From Gordonia mangrovi (GTDB taxonomy: Bacteria > Actinomycetota > Actinomycetes > Mycobacteriales > Mycobacteriaceae): 64,000 nt of DNA. Location of the stretch: positions 3,906,001 to 3,970,000 of the forward strand of contig NZ_CP102850.1 in assembly GCF_024734075.1 (NCBI RefSeq). Reading direction: 5' to 3'. The translations under genes and the position numbers were made by a program. This document shows positions 44,588-53,986 of this stretch, piece by piece. The notes beneath the pieces were generated by a model. It did no database searches. It saw nothing but the letters and a program-made list of their open reading frames with translations, and was not told the origin of the DNA. Numbering within the stretch: the first letter of the stretch is position 1; each line of letters begins with the position of its first letter.

Positions 44588-44823
44588 CAGACTTCCTCTC
44601 CGCGTGCGCGCATCGTGGCCAGTGCCGACTCGATGCCGATCTTGTCGATGGTCTTGATCCCCTTGGCGCTCACGCGCAGCGTGATGTGACGTCCCTCGCT
44701 CGGGACGAAGTAGCGGCGCCGTTGGATGTTGGGGTTCCACCGACGTGAGGTGCGTTTGTGGGAATGCGAGACCTGTTTGCCGAATCCGGGTTCGCGGCCG
44801 GTCACCTGACACCGTCGGGACAC
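44587..44823 (-). CDS. rpmB2: Ribosomal protein L28, zinc-free-operon paralogue
   Basis: The 78-residue L28 leads the operon: [25 protein letters not shown], then [29 protein letters not shown]. Only one cysteine remains, so the zinc knuckle is not intact. A Zur-like box lies 40 bases upstream. The rpmB2-rpmG2-rpsN2-rpsR2 order equals the mycobacterial Rv2058c-Rv2055c operon. Confidence 0.95.
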   Translation of the reverse strand: MSRRCQVTGREPGFGKQVSHSHKRTSRRWNPNIQRRRYFVPSEGRHITLRVSAKGIKTIDKIGIESALATMRARGEEV

Positions 44824-44862
44824 GGTGCCTCCTCTCGTGTTTGGTCGTCAGAAATGGGTTAT

Positions 44863-44877
44863 TGACAATGATTGGCG
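44863..44877 (-). promoter_or_regulatory. Zur-like box before the ribosomal paralogue operon
   Basis: TGACAATGATTGGCG has the Fur-family 7-1-7 form and matches the actinobacterial Zur-type core TGAnAATGATTnTCA at most positions. Zinc-loaded Zur would repress the operon beginning at 44823. Confidence 0.6.
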
Positions 44878-44915
44878 TTAGCCCGACTGTCACGGTACCG
44901 TCGAGCCGAGGTAAA

Positions 44916-44930
44916 TGGAAATTGTTGTCA
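44916..44930 (+). promoter_or_regulatory. Second Zur-like box before the CobW-like gene
   Basis: TGGAAATTGTTGTCA matches the same core at about 11 of 15 positions and overlaps the exact dyad TTGTTG-T-CAACAA (44922-44934). It is 12 bases from the GTG start of the divergent gene. Confidence 0.55.
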
Positions 44931-44945
44931 ACAAGGTGGTGGACG

Positions 44946-46316
44946 GTGAACGACAGAGGGTCGGCTCAGGAGCAGGGCGCAGAAGCGACGAGCGACGGCC
45001 GGACGCCGGTCGTCCTGGTGACCGGCCTGGATTCGGAAGTGGTGTCCCGGGTCGGCGATGCGCTCACGGCCGATGAGCCGGGGGTCGCCGCCGGGACCGT
45101 TCTGGTGCATCACGACCTCTCCGACGTGAGTGATGGCCGGGTGGCGCGGCGGATGAGTTGGGTCGATCCCGACGGGCGTCGGCGCGAGCGGACGGTCGGC
45201 GTCAAGCTCGCGCACGGGTGCGTGTCCTGCACGCTGAGAGAGGATCTGCTGCCCCTGTTGCGGCGTCTGCATCGGCGCAGCGCGGTGCGGCGGATCGTGC
45301 TCACCCTGGACCCGATCCTCGAGCCCGAGCGCATCGCCTGGGCGGTGGCGGAGGTCGTGGTCGAGGGAATGCCTGGCTTCGTCGACGGACCGGCCTCCCG
45401 CGACGTCCGGATCGAGGCGACCATTGCGTGTGTCGCCGAGCAGGATTGGCTCGAGTCCGCGACCGGCGACACCACCCTTGCCGAGGCGGGGTTCGGGCCC
45501 GTCGACGATGAGCGAACCCTGGCCCAGGTGGCGGTCGGTCAGGTGGCCTTCGCCGATGCGCTGGTGGTGGCCGGTTGCGACCCGGCGATGCGCGACGCGT
45601 GGGAGTCGGCACGTCTGACCGCCGTCCTGAAACGACTCGCGCCGCATGCGCCGATCATGATGGAACTGCCACAACGGCCGGCGACGCCGCTCCTCGTCGC
45701 GCGGCTGCTCGCGCATGTGAGTCCGACGTCGCGGCGCGGTCGGGTGGATGCGCCACACGATCCGCTCCTGCGTGGCGAGCCGCCACTCGACGCCGACTGC
45801 GGAGTGCGCTGGATGGAATTTCACGCCGACCGACCGATGCATCCGGCACGTCTGCACGACGCCATCGACGCACTGCTCGACGGTGTGGTGACCGCCCGCG
45901 GGCGCATCTGGCTCGCCACGCAGTCCGACGAGGCACTATGGCTGGAATCGGCCGGGGGTGCACTGCAGGTGGCTCACGGCGGTCGGTGGCTGGCCGCCAT
46001 GAGCGACGAGGACATCAACTCGGTCTCCCTCGAACGCCGCGCGATGGGAGCGCTGCGCTGGGATGCGGACCACGGCGACCGGCACACCTCGCTGGTGGCC
46101 CTGGTTCATCGCGCCGACGTCAACGAGATCCATGCCGCGCTTCGCAGCGCCTGCCTCAATGAAGTGGAATTCGCTGCCGGACAAGATTTCTGGGCGACGT
46201 TTGACGACCCCTTCGGCGGGTTCCATGCCGACCCCTGCGACGACCTCGACCCGCCGGTGGGCGACGTCGTCGACGCTGTGACGATCATCGACCACATCGA
46301 CCCGCGAGAGGCCTGA
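44946..46316 (+). CDS. CobW-like metal-homeostasis protein with degenerate P-loop
   Basis: From GTG 44946 the product is 456 residues. It resembles the COG0523/CobW zinc-chaperone family of mycobacteria (Rv0106 type): a [19 protein letters not shown] metal-motif region (about 93-111), [21 protein letters not shown]-like and the C-terminal CobW_C domain ([20 protein letters not shown]). The N-terminus reads [18 protein letters not shown] where active members have GxxGxGKTT, so GTP hydrolysis is unlikely. It precedes the L31 paralogue by 3 bases and is divergent from the zinc-free ribosomal operon, fitting a Zur regulon. Confidence 0.88.
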   Translation: MNDRGSAQEQGAEATSDGRTPVVLVTGLDSEVVSRVGDALTADEPGVAAGTVLVHHDLSDVSDGRVARRMSWVDPDGRRRERTVGVKLAHGCVSCTLREDLLPLLRRLHRRSAVRRIVLTLDPILEPERIAWAVAEVVVEGMPGFVDGPASRDVRIEATIACVAEQDWLESATGDTTLAEAGFGPVDDERTLAQVAVGQVAFADALVVAGCDPAMRDAWESARLTAVLKRLAPHAPIMMELPQRPATPLLVARLLAHVSPTSRRGRVDAPHDPLLRGEPPLDADCGVRWMEFHADRPMHPARLHDAIDALLDGVVTARGRIWLATQSDEALWLESAGGALQVAHGGRWLAAMSDEDINSVSLERRAMGALRWDADHGDRHTSLVALVHRADVNEIHAALRSACLNEVEFAAGQDFWATFDDPFGGFHADPCDDLDPPVGDVVDAVTIIDHIDPREA

Positions 46317-46319
46317 CCC

Positions 46320-46571
46320 ATGAAACGAGACATCCACCCCGACTACCATCCCGTCGTCATCCGCGATGCGTCGACGGGATCGCAATTCCTCACCCGGTCC
46401 ACCGCGACGTCCGACGATCACGTCGAGTGGACCGACGGCAACACCTACCCGCGGATCACCGTGGATGTCACCAATGAGTCCCATCCCTTCTACACCGGCG
46501 TGGCACGTGTCCGCGACGTCGCCGGACGAGTCGAGAAGTTCCATCGTCGCTACCCGGGCCTGCGCCGATGA
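46320..46571 (+). CDS. rpmE2: Ribosomal protein L31 type B, zinc-free
   Basis: The 83-residue type B L31 ([20 protein letters not shown], then [13 protein letters not shown] and [12 protein letters not shown]) has no cysteines. It lies 3 bases after the CobW-like gene. It replaces zinc-binding L31 during zinc starvation. Confidence 0.96.
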   Translation: MKRDIHPDYHPVVIRDASTGSQFLTRSTATSDDHVEWTDGNTYPRITVDVTNESHPFYTGVARVRDVAGRVEKFHRRYPGLRR

Positions 46572-46580
46572 TCGGCGCCC

Positions 46581-46910
46581 TCAGCTGACCAGTGCCGGTC
46601 CGGTCCCGAAGAGGAAGAAGATGAACATCGCCAGCAGGAACCACGAGGCGCCTTGCCACACCTGCCATCGGCCCCCCGCCCGCCAATTGCGGTAGGTGCG
46701 CCAGAGTGCGGCGACGGCGCCCACGAGGACGACAATCGGTGCCGTAACGATCAAGGCCGTGCGCGCAGTTCCGTCGGTCAACCCTGCGGCGACGAGTACG
46801 AGAAGTGCCAATCCGATTGTCACCGAACCATGTACGAGTGCCTGGCGGAACTCGTCACGTGATCGCCGCGGTCCTCGCCGGTCACCTGCGTCCGGATTCT
46901 GATCGGTCAT
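46581..46910 (-). CDS. Small membrane protein, function unknown
   Basis: The 109-residue protein has a hydrophilic start (MTDQNPDAGDRRGPRRSRDEF) and three helices (TIGLALLVLVAAGLTDG, ALIVTAPIVVLVGAVAALW, GASWFLLAMFIFFLFGTGPA). No motif is recognised. It is convergent with rpmE2. Confidence 0.75.
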   Translation of the reverse strand: MTDQNPDAGDRRGPRRSRDEFRQALVHGSVTIGLALLVLVAAGLTDGTARTALIVTAPIVVLVGAVAALWRTYRNWRAGGRWQVWQGASWFLLAMFIFFLFGTGPALVS

Positions 46911-46954
46911 TCGTGCCCTCGGTTCCTCGGTACCCGGTGACGAATTCTACTGTG

Positions 46955-46975
46955 ACCGGGACTTTTTGCCCTTTT
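46955..46975 (+). promoter_or_regulatory. DosR-like box before the universal stress protein
   Basis: GGGACTTTTTGCCC (46958-46971) resembles the DosR/DevR hypoxia box, core GGGACT-WW-AGTCCC, with both GGGACT and CCC kept and the centre altered. It is about 75 bases before the USP start; USP genes are typical DosR targets in mycobacteria. Confidence 0.5.
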
Positions 46976-47047
46976 CGATCCGCTGTCTTGTTGGCAGGAT
47001 GGAAGATGAGGACACCAGCGTAGACCAGTGAGGAGTGAGGACCGAAA

Positions 47048-47905
47048 ATGAGTGCGATTCTCGTCGGTGTGGACGGGTCGGATGCCTCGGACACCGCAGT
47101 ACGGTGGGCTGCGAAGGCCGCCACCACCGAAGATGTGGAGTTGAAGCTGGTCGGTGTCTACGACATCAGCACCAGCAACTACGCGCCGGGCCTGATCATC
47201 CCGCAAGATGTCGTCGACGCGATCAGGCAGGACGCCACCGACGCGGTGCATGCGGCCGCCGAACTCGCCAAGCAGACCGCTCCTGGCGTGACCTTGCAGA
47301 CGTCCACCGCCGAAGGTGACGCGGCGCGCGTGTTGCTCGAGCTCGGACAGGATGCGGGCACCATCGTGCTCGGCACCCGCGGACTCGGTTCCATCAAGGG
47401 CTTGTTCCTGGGGTCGGTCAGCGTCAGCGTCGCCGCGCACTTCCACGGTCGGGTCGTGGTGGTGGCCGGCCCCGGCGGTGACGGCCCCATCGTGGTGGGC
47501 GTCGACGATTCGCCGGTCAGTGATGTGGCGGTGTCCGAGGCGTTCCGGCAGGCTTCGCTGCGCAACGCCAAGCTCGTGGCCGTGCACACCTGGACTCCCC
47601 TCGACGTCGACGCACTGCACGGCTACGGCATCGAACCGGCGGAGATCACCCGCATGTCGGGTGAAGCGGTCGAGGCCGTCGCCGAACGCCTCGCCGGCTA
47701 CGCCGCCGACTATCCCGACGTCGTCGTGGAACGGGTGGTGATCCCGGAGGAACCCGCCAAGGCGGTGCTCGATGCAGCCGGCGACGCCCAGTTGATCGTG
47801 GTCGGCAGCCGGGGCCGCGGTGGGTTCGCCGGGCTGCTGCTCGGATCGACCAGCCAGAAGATCCTGCATCAGGCGGAGCGCCCGGTCATGGTCGTTCGCG
47901 AGTGA
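47048..47905 (+). CDS. Universal stress protein, tandem UspA domains
   Basis: The 285-residue cytoplasmic protein has two UspA repeats. Each starts with a beta strand and Asp (ILVGVDGSDAS, IVVGVDDSPVS) and ends with an ATP-binding G-2x-G-9x-G-S/T motif (LGTRGLGSIKGLFLGSVS, VGSRGRGGFAGLLLGSTS). Such proteins bind ATP and accumulate under hypoxia or stasis. It is monocistronic and ends at a clear terminator. Confidence 0.93.
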   Translation: MSAILVGVDGSDASDTAVRWAAKAATTEDVELKLVGVYDISTSNYAPGLIIPQDVVDAIRQDATDAVHAAAELAKQTAPGVTLQTSTAEGDAARVLLELGQDAGTIVLGTRGLGSIKGLFLGSVSVSVAAHFHGRVVVVAGPGGDGPIVVGVDDSPVSDVAVSEAFRQASLRNAKLVAVHTWTPLDVDALHGYGIEPAEITRMSGEAVEAVAERLAGYAADYPDVVVERVVIPEEPAKAVLDAAGDAQLIVVGSRGRGGFAGLLLGSTSQKILHQAERPVMVVRE

Positions 47906-47913
47906 CCCGGTCT

Positions 47914-47942
47914 CGAGGGTTGCCCCAGCACGGCAACCCTCG
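47914..47942 (+). terminator. Terminator after the universal stress protein
   Basis: CGAGGGTTGCC (47914-47924) pairs perfectly with 47932-47942 around a 7-base loop, 8 bases after the stop. Confidence 0.85.
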
Positions 47943-47969
47943 GGGGTGGCGGCGACCTACCATGGTGGC

Positions 47970-48416
47970 GTGTCGCTGAAGAAGCTCGAGCTGTCGGTGG
48001 GCGAGTTGGCGCAGCGGGCCGGCATCGCGCCGTCCGCGGTGCGCTTCTACGAGGATCAGGGGCTGATCTTCAGTCGCCGAACCTCGGGTAACCAGCGCCG
48101 ATATCATCGCGCGATGCTGCGCCGCGTCGCCTTCATCCGCGCCTCGCAGACCGCCGGTATCCCACTGTCCGTGATCGCCGATGTGCTCGCCGAACTCGGC
48201 GATCACGAATCGCCGCCGAAGTCGATGTGGGAGGCCGCATCGAAGCGGTGGATCGACGACATCAACAATCGCATCGCGCTTCTGGAGAACATGCGCGACA
48301 TGATCGGTTCCTGCGTGGGTTGCGGCTGTCTGTCGCTGGGCGAATGTCATCTGCTCAATCCTGGCGACGAGATGAACAAACTCGGTCCCGGTCCGCGGCG
48401 CCTGATGCGCGACTGA
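47970..48416 (+). CDS. soxR: Redox-sensitive transcription activator SoxR
   Basis: From GTG 47970 the 148-residue MerR-family protein has an N-terminal winged helix (LSVGELAQRAGIAPSAVRFYEDQGLIFSRRTSGNQRRY), a dimerisation helix and the SoxR [2Fe-2S] motif CVGCGCLSLGEC, that is C-x2-C-x-C-x5-C (about 117-128). It is activated by redox-cycling compounds. In actinobacteria SoxR usually controls efflux and oxidoreductase genes rather than soxS; the MFS transporter 101 bases downstream is a natural target. Confidence 0.94.
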   Translation: MSLKKLELSVGELAQRAGIAPSAVRFYEDQGLIFSRRTSGNQRRYHRAMLRRVAFIRASQTAGIPLSVIADVLAELGDHESPPKSMWEAASKRWIDDINNRIALLENMRDMIGSCVGCGCLSLGECHLLNPGDEMNKLGPGPRRLMRD

Positions 48417-48517
48417 GCGACGGGTCGATTCGCCGGTGCCGCGGCCGCCGGTCGGCGCGTGGTCGATAGGCTCATGATCACCATGGGTGCAGCATTCGAC
48501 ACGACCAGACCGGCATC

Positions 48518-49744
48518 GTGAGACAGATCCCCCGCGGAATCTGGGTTCTGCTCGCCGCCAATGTCGTCATCGCACTCGGCTACGGGCTCATCGCGCCGGC
48601 GTTGCCGGCCTTCGCCCGCAGCTTCAACGTCAGCTTCACCGCGGCCTCGGCAGTCGTCTCCGCATTCGCGGTGATGCGCCTGCTGTTCGCGCCCACCACC
48701 GGCCGACTTGTCACGGTGTTCGGGGAGCGTCGGATCTATCTCATCGGACTGCTCATCGTGGCGGGCAGTACTTTTGCATGCGCATTCGCCCAGGGCTATT
48801 GGCAACTGCTGTTGTTTCGCGCGGCCGGCGGCGTGGGTTCCACCATGTTCACCGTCTCGGCGATGGCGCTGCTGATCCGGATGGCGCCCGGGGAGATCCG
48901 GGGACGGGTCTCGGGGTATTTCTCGGCGGGATTCCTCATCGGCAACATCACCGGTCCGCTGATCGGGAGCGCACTGGTCGGTTTCGGACTGCGCATGCCG
49001 TTCGTCGTGTACTCGATCGCCCTGATGATCGCGGCGGCTGTGGTGGCCACCCAGCTGCGCGACCAGGGTGGTCGACCTGCGTCGTCGTCGACTCCACAAC
49101 CCGGTGTGATCGCGTTGCGGACTGCGCTGCGCAACAGCACCTACCGGGCGATCCTGACGTCGAACTTCGCCCAGGGGTGGGCGTCCATGGGCGTTCGGGT
49201 CGCGGTGGTGCCGCTGTTCATCACCGAAGGCCTCGACGAGGGCCCCGCAATGGCCGGTGTCGCACTCGCCATCTACGCCGCCGGCAATGTGGCCGCCATC
49301 GTGGTGGCCGGACGACTGTCGGACACCTTCGGCCGCCGCCCGGTCATGCTGCCCGGCCTCGCGACCGCCACGATCGCCACCGGCCTGCTCGGTCTGGCCC
49401 CGAACCTGTTGGCGGCGCTGGGGCTCTGTCTCGTCGCGGGCGTGGGCTCCGGACTGTTCGCACCGACACACCAGGCGGCGCTGGCCGACGTGCTGGGTAA
49501 TCGGCAGCAGGGCGGGTCGGCGCTGGCCGCTTACGGCATGTCCTCGGATCTCGGCGCGGTCAGCGGACCGGTGGTGGTGGGCTTTGTCGCCGACCGGGCC
49601 GGCTTCGGGCCGGCGTTCGTGCTCACCGGGGTGGTGACGGCGGTGGCGTTCGTGTTGTGGTCCTTCGCCGGCGAGACGGCTCCCGCGGTGGTCGGCACCG
49701 GCCCGCACCTGACCGAGGCGGACCGCGACACGACTGATTCGTGA
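48518..49744 (+). CDS. MFS multidrug-type transporter
   Basis: Start GTG 48518, 408 residues and twelve membrane helices. Motif A-like GRLVTVFGERRIYLIG (loop 2-3) and GRLSDTFGRRPVMLPG (loop 8-9) are present. It resembles DHA1 drug/proton antiporters. It follows soxR on the same strand and may export redox-active compounds; that link is inferred. Confidence 0.88.
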   Translation: MRQIPRGIWVLLAANVVIALGYGLIAPALPAFARSFNVSFTAASAVVSAFAVMRLLFAPTTGRLVTVFGERRIYLIGLLIVAGSTFACAFAQGYWQLLLFRAAGGVGSTMFTVSAMALLIRMAPGEIRGRVSGYFSAGFLIGNITGPLIGSALVGFGLRMPFVVYSIALMIAAAVVATQLRDQGGRPASSSTPQPGVIALRTALRNSTYRAILTSNFAQGWASMGVRVAVVPLFITEGLDEGPAMAGVALAIYAAGNVAAIVVAGRLSDTFGRRPVMLPGLATATIATGLLGLAPNLLAALGLCLVAGVGSGLFAPTHQAALADVLGNRQQGGSALAAYGMSSDLGAVSGPVVVGFVADRAGFGPAFVLTGVVTAVAFVLWSFAGETAPAVVGTGPHLTEADRDTTDS

Positions 49745-49783
49745 TGTCGGGTGAGATCGCGCGTGACGAACTACCGTTGATCC

Positions 49784-51010
49784 ATGAGCATGACGGCTGC
49801 GAATTATCCGCTGGGATCACGATCCGAGGTCGGTAGGCTGCGCGCGGTGATGCTGCATCGCCCCGGCGACGAACTGCTTCGGCTCACCCCGCGTAACAAC
49901 GATCAGCTGCTCTTCGACGGCCTGCCCTGGGTGGCGCGGGCTCAGGAAGAGCACGATGCGTTCGCCGACGTGCTGCGCGCCAACGGCGTCGACGTATACC
50001 TCCTCGGTGACCTGCTGACCGAGACGATCGAGCACAGCGGGGCCGCGCGCATCCAGGGCATCAGCTCGGCGGTGAGCCCGCGACGCCTGGGGACCCACCT
50101 CGCCGAGGATCTGGCCGCCCATCTGCGCTCCCTGCCGGCCATGGATCTCGCGCATGTGCTCACCGCCGGGATGACCTTCGACGAACTGCCGGTCACCCCC
50201 GCGGCCGCGTCGTCGTCGTTGGTGCGGCGGATGCACCACGGACCCGAGTTCGCCATCGAGCCGTTGCCGAATCTGCTGTTCACCCGCGACAGCTCGTTCT
50301 GGATCGGTGCGCGATTCGCCATCACCTCCCTGGCACTGCCCGCACGGGTACGCGAGACCTCGCTGACCGACATCATCTACGCGCACCACCCGCGGTTCCT
50401 CGGCGCGCGGCGGGCCTACGAATCGCAGGTGGCGCCCGTCGAGGGTGGCGATGTGCTGTTGCTCGCGCCGGGAATCGTGGCGGTAGGGGTGGGGGAGCGA
50501 ACCACTCCGGCCGGTGCGGAGGCGCTGGCCCGCAGCCTCTTCGACGACGGGCTGGCGCACACCGTGCTCGCCGTCCCGATCGAACAGGCCCGCGCTTTCA
50601 TGCACCTCGACACCGTCTGCACGATGGTCGACGTGGATGCGGTGGTCATGTACCCGAACATCGCCGAGACCATGGCGGCATACACACTCCGATCGGTCGG
50701 CGACACGGTGGTCGTGTCCGGCCCCCGCCCCTTCGTGGATGCGGCCGCCGAGGCGATGGGCATCGAGAAGTTGCGGGTGATCGACACCGGACTCGACCCG
50801 GTCACCGCCGAACGCGAACAGTGGGACGACGGGAACAACACGCTCGCGCTGGCACCAGGGGTCGTGGTCTCCTACAACCGGAACGTGGAGACCAATCGCC
50901 GCCTGCGGGATTCGGGAATCGAAGTCCTCGAGATCGAGGGCCGTGAGCTGGGCTCCGGACGTGGCGGACCGCGTTGTATGTCCTGTCCGCTGGCACGCGA
51001 CGAGCTGTGA
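49784..51010 (+). CDS. arcA: Arginine deiminase
   Basis: The 408-residue guanidine-modifying enzyme converts arginine to citrulline and ammonia. Catalytic features: [10 protein letters not shown] (Asp), [11 protein letters not shown] (His, Asp) and the terminal nucleophile Cys in [12 protein letters not shown]. No carbamate kinase or ornithine transcarbamylase lies nearby, so it is not a full ADI operon. Position matches Rv1001. Confidence 0.95.
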   Translation: MSMTAANYPLGSRSEVGRLRAVMLHRPGDELLRLTPRNNDQLLFDGLPWVARAQEEHDAFADVLRANGVDVYLLGDLLTETIEHSGAARIQGISSAVSPRRLGTHLAEDLAAHLRSLPAMDLAHVLTAGMTFDELPVTPAAASSSLVRRMHHGPEFAIEPLPNLLFTRDSSFWIGARFAITSLALPARVRETSLTDIIYAHHPRFLGARRAYESQVAPVEGGDVLLLAPGIVAVGVGERTTPAGAEALARSLFDDGLAHTVLAVPIEQARAFMHLDTVCTMVDVDAVVMYPNIAETMAAYTLRSVGDTVVVSGPRPFVDAAAEAMGIEKLRVIDTGLDPVTAEREQWDDGNNTLALAPGVVVSYNRNVETNRRLRDSGIEVLEIEGRELGSGRGGPRCMSCPLARDEL

Positions 51011-51022
51011 CGAGGACCGCCG

Positions 51023-51388
51023 ATGGACCTGGCCGACCGGCTCGCTCTCGACCCCGACGGGCCACCGCCGTTCGAGCAGGTGCGCAGCGGCATCATCGAT
51101 CTCATTCGTCGCGGTGATCTCCTGGTGGGCCAGCGCATCCCGACGGTCCGCCGGCCGGCGGCCGATCTGGACCTGGCGCCCAATACGGTAGCCAAGAGCT
51201 ACCGCGAGCTCGAATCGGCCGGGATCATCGAGACCCGTGGCCGCCACGGCTCGTTCATCAAGGCCGGCGGCGACACCGCTCGCGACCGTGCCCAGCAGGC
51301 GACCGTCGATCATGTGGCCGCGTTGCGCCAGCTGGGCATCGACGACGACATGATCGTCGCCATGGTGCGGCAGGTCATCCAGGGCTGA
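51023..51388 (+). CDS. Small GntR-family regulator (YtrA subfamily)
   Basis: The 121-residue protein is little more than a winged helix: PPPFEQVRSGIIDLIRRGDLLVGQRIPTVRRPAADLDLAPNTVAKSYRELESAGIIETRGRHGSFI (about 14-80), plus a short dimerising tail. The YtrA type usually controls adjacent ABC exporters, but none is here. It lies 12 bases after arcA, so it may be co-transcribed and regulate it. Confidence 0.9.
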   Translation: MDLADRLALDPDGPPPFEQVRSGIIDLIRRGDLLVGQRIPTVRRPAADLDLAPNTVAKSYRELESAGIIETRGRHGSFIKAGGDTARDRAQQATVDHVAALRQLGIDDDMIVAMVRQVIQG

Positions 51389-51443
51389 CCGGCCCTCGAC
51401 ATCGACGCGCCCGGCCGCAACCCGTCCGGCCGACCCGTCCAAC

Positions 51444-53048
51444 TCAGCCCCAACTGGGCAGCCAGATCTGTTGCTGCCACTGTGCCGGTGAGATCGGACT
51501 CGCGGTGAGAATCGGCCACAACCAGATGAAGTTGACCACCACCAGCCCGACGTACACGGCCACGAGGAGCACCGCCAGCGTGCGGCGTTCGGGACGGGAC
51601 TGCGCCGTCCGCCCGGCCGTGCGGAGGAGGTCGCCGCAGGCCAAGGCGAGTCCCATCACCAGGAACGGCGCCATCACCGTGGCGTAGAAGAAGTACATCT
51701 GGCGGTCCAGATCGGCGAACCAGGGCAGCACGCCGGCCAGGTAGCCGGTGAGCACCGCGGCATATCGCCAGTCGCGGCGCACGATCCACGACCACAGCCC
51801 CCACAGCACCATCGGTAGTGCCAGCCACCACATCGCCGGTGAACCGATCAGCATCTGCGCGCGGACGCACTCTCCGGCGCCGCACTGGTCTGGACCGTTC
51901 TCGATGGCGTACAGCATCGGGCGCAGGCTCATCGGCCACGTCCACGGCTTCGATTCCCACGGGTGGTGGTTCCCCGCCGAGTTCGTGAGCCCGGCGTGGA
52001 ACTCCAGAATGCCCGATTCGTAGAACCAGAAGGACCGCCACGCACCCGGTACCCACGCGAAGGAGCCCCCGACCCCGATCTGGTTGCCCACCTCGTATCG
52101 GTACACCGCGGTCTCGCTGGTGAACCAGGGGATGAAGGTGACGAAGTACAGGATCACCGGCAACACCGCGAGGCTCATGCCCGCAGGGACCAGATCGCGT
52201 CGTAGCACCCCCAGCCACGGCCGGCGGACGTGATATGCCTTGCGCGCCGCCACGTCGAACCCGATGGCGAGCAGCGCGAAGAACAGCACGAAGTAGGCGC
52301 CGGACCATTTGGTGCCGCAGGCCAGGCCGAGCATGACGCCGGCGGTGAAGCGGTACCAGCGGAAACCCAGCCGGGGGCCGTAGTCGCTGGCGGCGATCCG
52401 GCCTTCCACGTGGACCCGATGCATCCGGGCGCGGACCTGGTCGCGGTCGGCGATCAGGGCGGCGAACGCGGCCACGACAAACGCTGCCTGGAAGATGTCG
52501 AGCATCCCCATGCGGGATTGGACGAACAGCACCCCATCGCAGATCGCGAACACTCCGGCAATCGCACCGACCAGCGTTGATCGCGACATGCGGCGCACCG
52601 CGCAGTAGACCATCACGACGATCGCGATGCCGGCGATCGCCGGCGCGATCCGCCAGCCGACGGGCCCATAGCCGAAGAGCGCTTCCCCGGCCGCCAGCAG
52701 CCATTTGCCCACCGGTGGGTGGACGACGAGGCCGTAGGCGGGGTTGTCCTCGATCCAGTTGCCGCCGGTCAACACCTGCCAGGCCTGCGGCACATAGTGC
52801 TTCTCGTCGAACACCGGCGTGCCCTGATCGGTGGGCCGGGCCAGCCCCCAGAGCCGGGTGATGGCCGCCACAGCCGCCAGCACCACTCCGACGAGCAGTC
52901 CCCGCCACCGATCGGGTGCCCCGAAGACCGGGGCCGGGAGCGGCGGACCGGGGGCGGTGCCCAGGTCCTCGGCGCGGCCGCGATCGACAGGAGTGGGATG
53001 GTCGCCGTCGGCCGGCCGGTCTCGATCGAGGACGGCGGAGTCTGTCAC
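51444..53048 (-). CDS. pmt: Polyprenol-phosphate-mannose protein O-mannosyltransferase
   Basis: The 534-residue GT39 membrane enzyme starts at GTG 53048. The acidic catalytic loop is FDEKHYVPQAWQVLTGGNWIEDNPAYGLVVHPPVGKWLLA, with DE in the first luminal loop and EDNP later, and there are ten or more helices. It transfers mannose from polyprenol-P-mannose to Ser/Thr of exported proteins, as mycobacterial Rv1002c does. It is divergent from rsmI across 38 bases. Confidence 0.93.
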   Translation of the reverse strand: MTDSAVLDRDRPADGDHPTPVDRGRAEDLGTAPGPPLPAPVFGAPDRWRGLLVGVVLAAVAAITRLWGLARPTDQGTPVFDEKHYVPQAWQVLTGGNWIEDNPAYGLVVHPPVGKWLLAAGEALFGYGPVGWRIAPAIAGIAIVVMVYCAVRRMSRSTLVGAIAGVFAICDGVLFVQSRMGMLDIFQAAFVVAAFAALIADRDQVRARMHRVHVEGRIAASDYGPRLGFRWYRFTAGVMLGLACGTKWSGAYFVLFFALLAIGFDVAARKAYHVRRPWLGVLRRDLVPAGMSLAVLPVILYFVTFIPWFTSETAVYRYEVGNQIGVGGSFAWVPGAWRSFWFYESGILEFHAGLTNSAGNHHPWESKPWTWPMSLRPMLYAIENGPDQCGAGECVRAQMLIGSPAMWWLALPMVLWGLWSWIVRRDWRYAAVLTGYLAGVLPWFADLDRQMYFFYATVMAPFLVMGLALACGDLLRTAGRTAQSRPERRTLAVLLVAVYVGLVVVNFIWLWPILTASPISPAQWQQQIWLPSWG

Positions 53049-53086
53049 CCGATCGATCGTAGTGCGCCCTCGTAAGCTGACTGTTG

Positions 53087-53986
53087 ATGAATGCAGCACC
53101 ACACTCCGCCGGCGCACCCACACCGCACGTCGACGACGACGGCGTGGGCTGCCTGCTGCTGGCGGCGACCCCGATGGGGCAGGTCGACGACGCCTCGCCG
53201 CGCCTACGCGCAGCACTTGCCAGTGCCGACATCGTCGCCGCGGAGGACACCCGCCGCGCGCGTGCACTGGCCGCCGCGCTGGAGGTGGTGATCGGCGGGA
53301 AGCTGGTGAGCTACTACGACCAGGTGGAGGCCTCCCGTACGCCCGCACTGGCCGAGGCCGTCCGCGGCGGCTCGACGGTACTGCTGATCACCGATGCCGG
53401 CATGCCCTCGGTCAGTGATCCGGGTTATCGGATCGTCGCCGCATGCGCCGAGGCGGGGCTGCGGGTCACCTGCCTTCCGGGCCCGTCGGCGGTCACGACC
53501 GCGTTGGCGGTGTCGGCGTTGCCGTCGGAGCGGTTCTGCTTCGACGGTTTCGCGCCCCGACGTCCCGGGGCCCGACGGGACTGGCTGGCCGGATTGACCG
53601 ACCAACCCCGCACCACTGTCTTCTTCGAGTCACCGCATCGGCTCGCCGACACGCTGGCCGACGCCGTCGAGGTGCTGGGGCCGGACCGTCGGGCCGCGGT
53701 GTGCCGGGAACTCACCAAGACCTACGAGGAGATCCGCCGCGGCACTCTGGCAGAACTCGCCGGCTGGGCCGCCGACGGCGTGCGTGGCGAGATCACCGTG
53801 GTCGTCGAGGGTGCCGTCGCCCGGAAGACCGACGCCGCGGATCTCGTCGACGAGGTGGAGCGGCTCGTCGAGGGCGGCATGCGACTCAAGGATGCATGTG
53901 CGCAGGTGACGCAGGGCGGCGGTGTTTCCCGACGTGAGGTGTATCAAGCGGTACTGGAGCGGCGTCGGCAGGAGCGGGATCGATGA
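53087..53986 (+). CDS. rsmI: 16S rRNA 2'-O-methyltransferase RsmI
   Basis: The 299-residue tetrapyrrole-methylase-fold enzyme methylates the 2'-OH of C1402 in 16S rRNA. Signatures: LLLAATPMGQVDDASPRLRAALASADIVAAEDTR, LITDAGMPSVSDPGYRIV, CLPGPSAVTTALAVSALPSERFCFDGF and TVFFESPHR. The last 101 bases overlap the end of the next gene, which is antisense to it. Confidence 0.95.
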   Translation: MNAAPHSAGAPTPHVDDDGVGCLLLAATPMGQVDDASPRLRAALASADIVAAEDTRRARALAAALEVVIGGKLVSYYDQVEASRTPALAEAVRGGSTVLLITDAGMPSVSDPGYRIVAACAEAGLRVTCLPGPSAVTTALAVSALPSERFCFDGFAPRRPGARRDWLAGLTDQPRTTVFFESPHRLADTLADAVEVLGPDRRAAVCRELTKTYEEIRRGTLAELAGWAADGVRGEITVVVEGAVARKTDAADLVDEVERLVEGGMRLKDACAQVTQGGGVSRREVYQAVLERRRQERDR

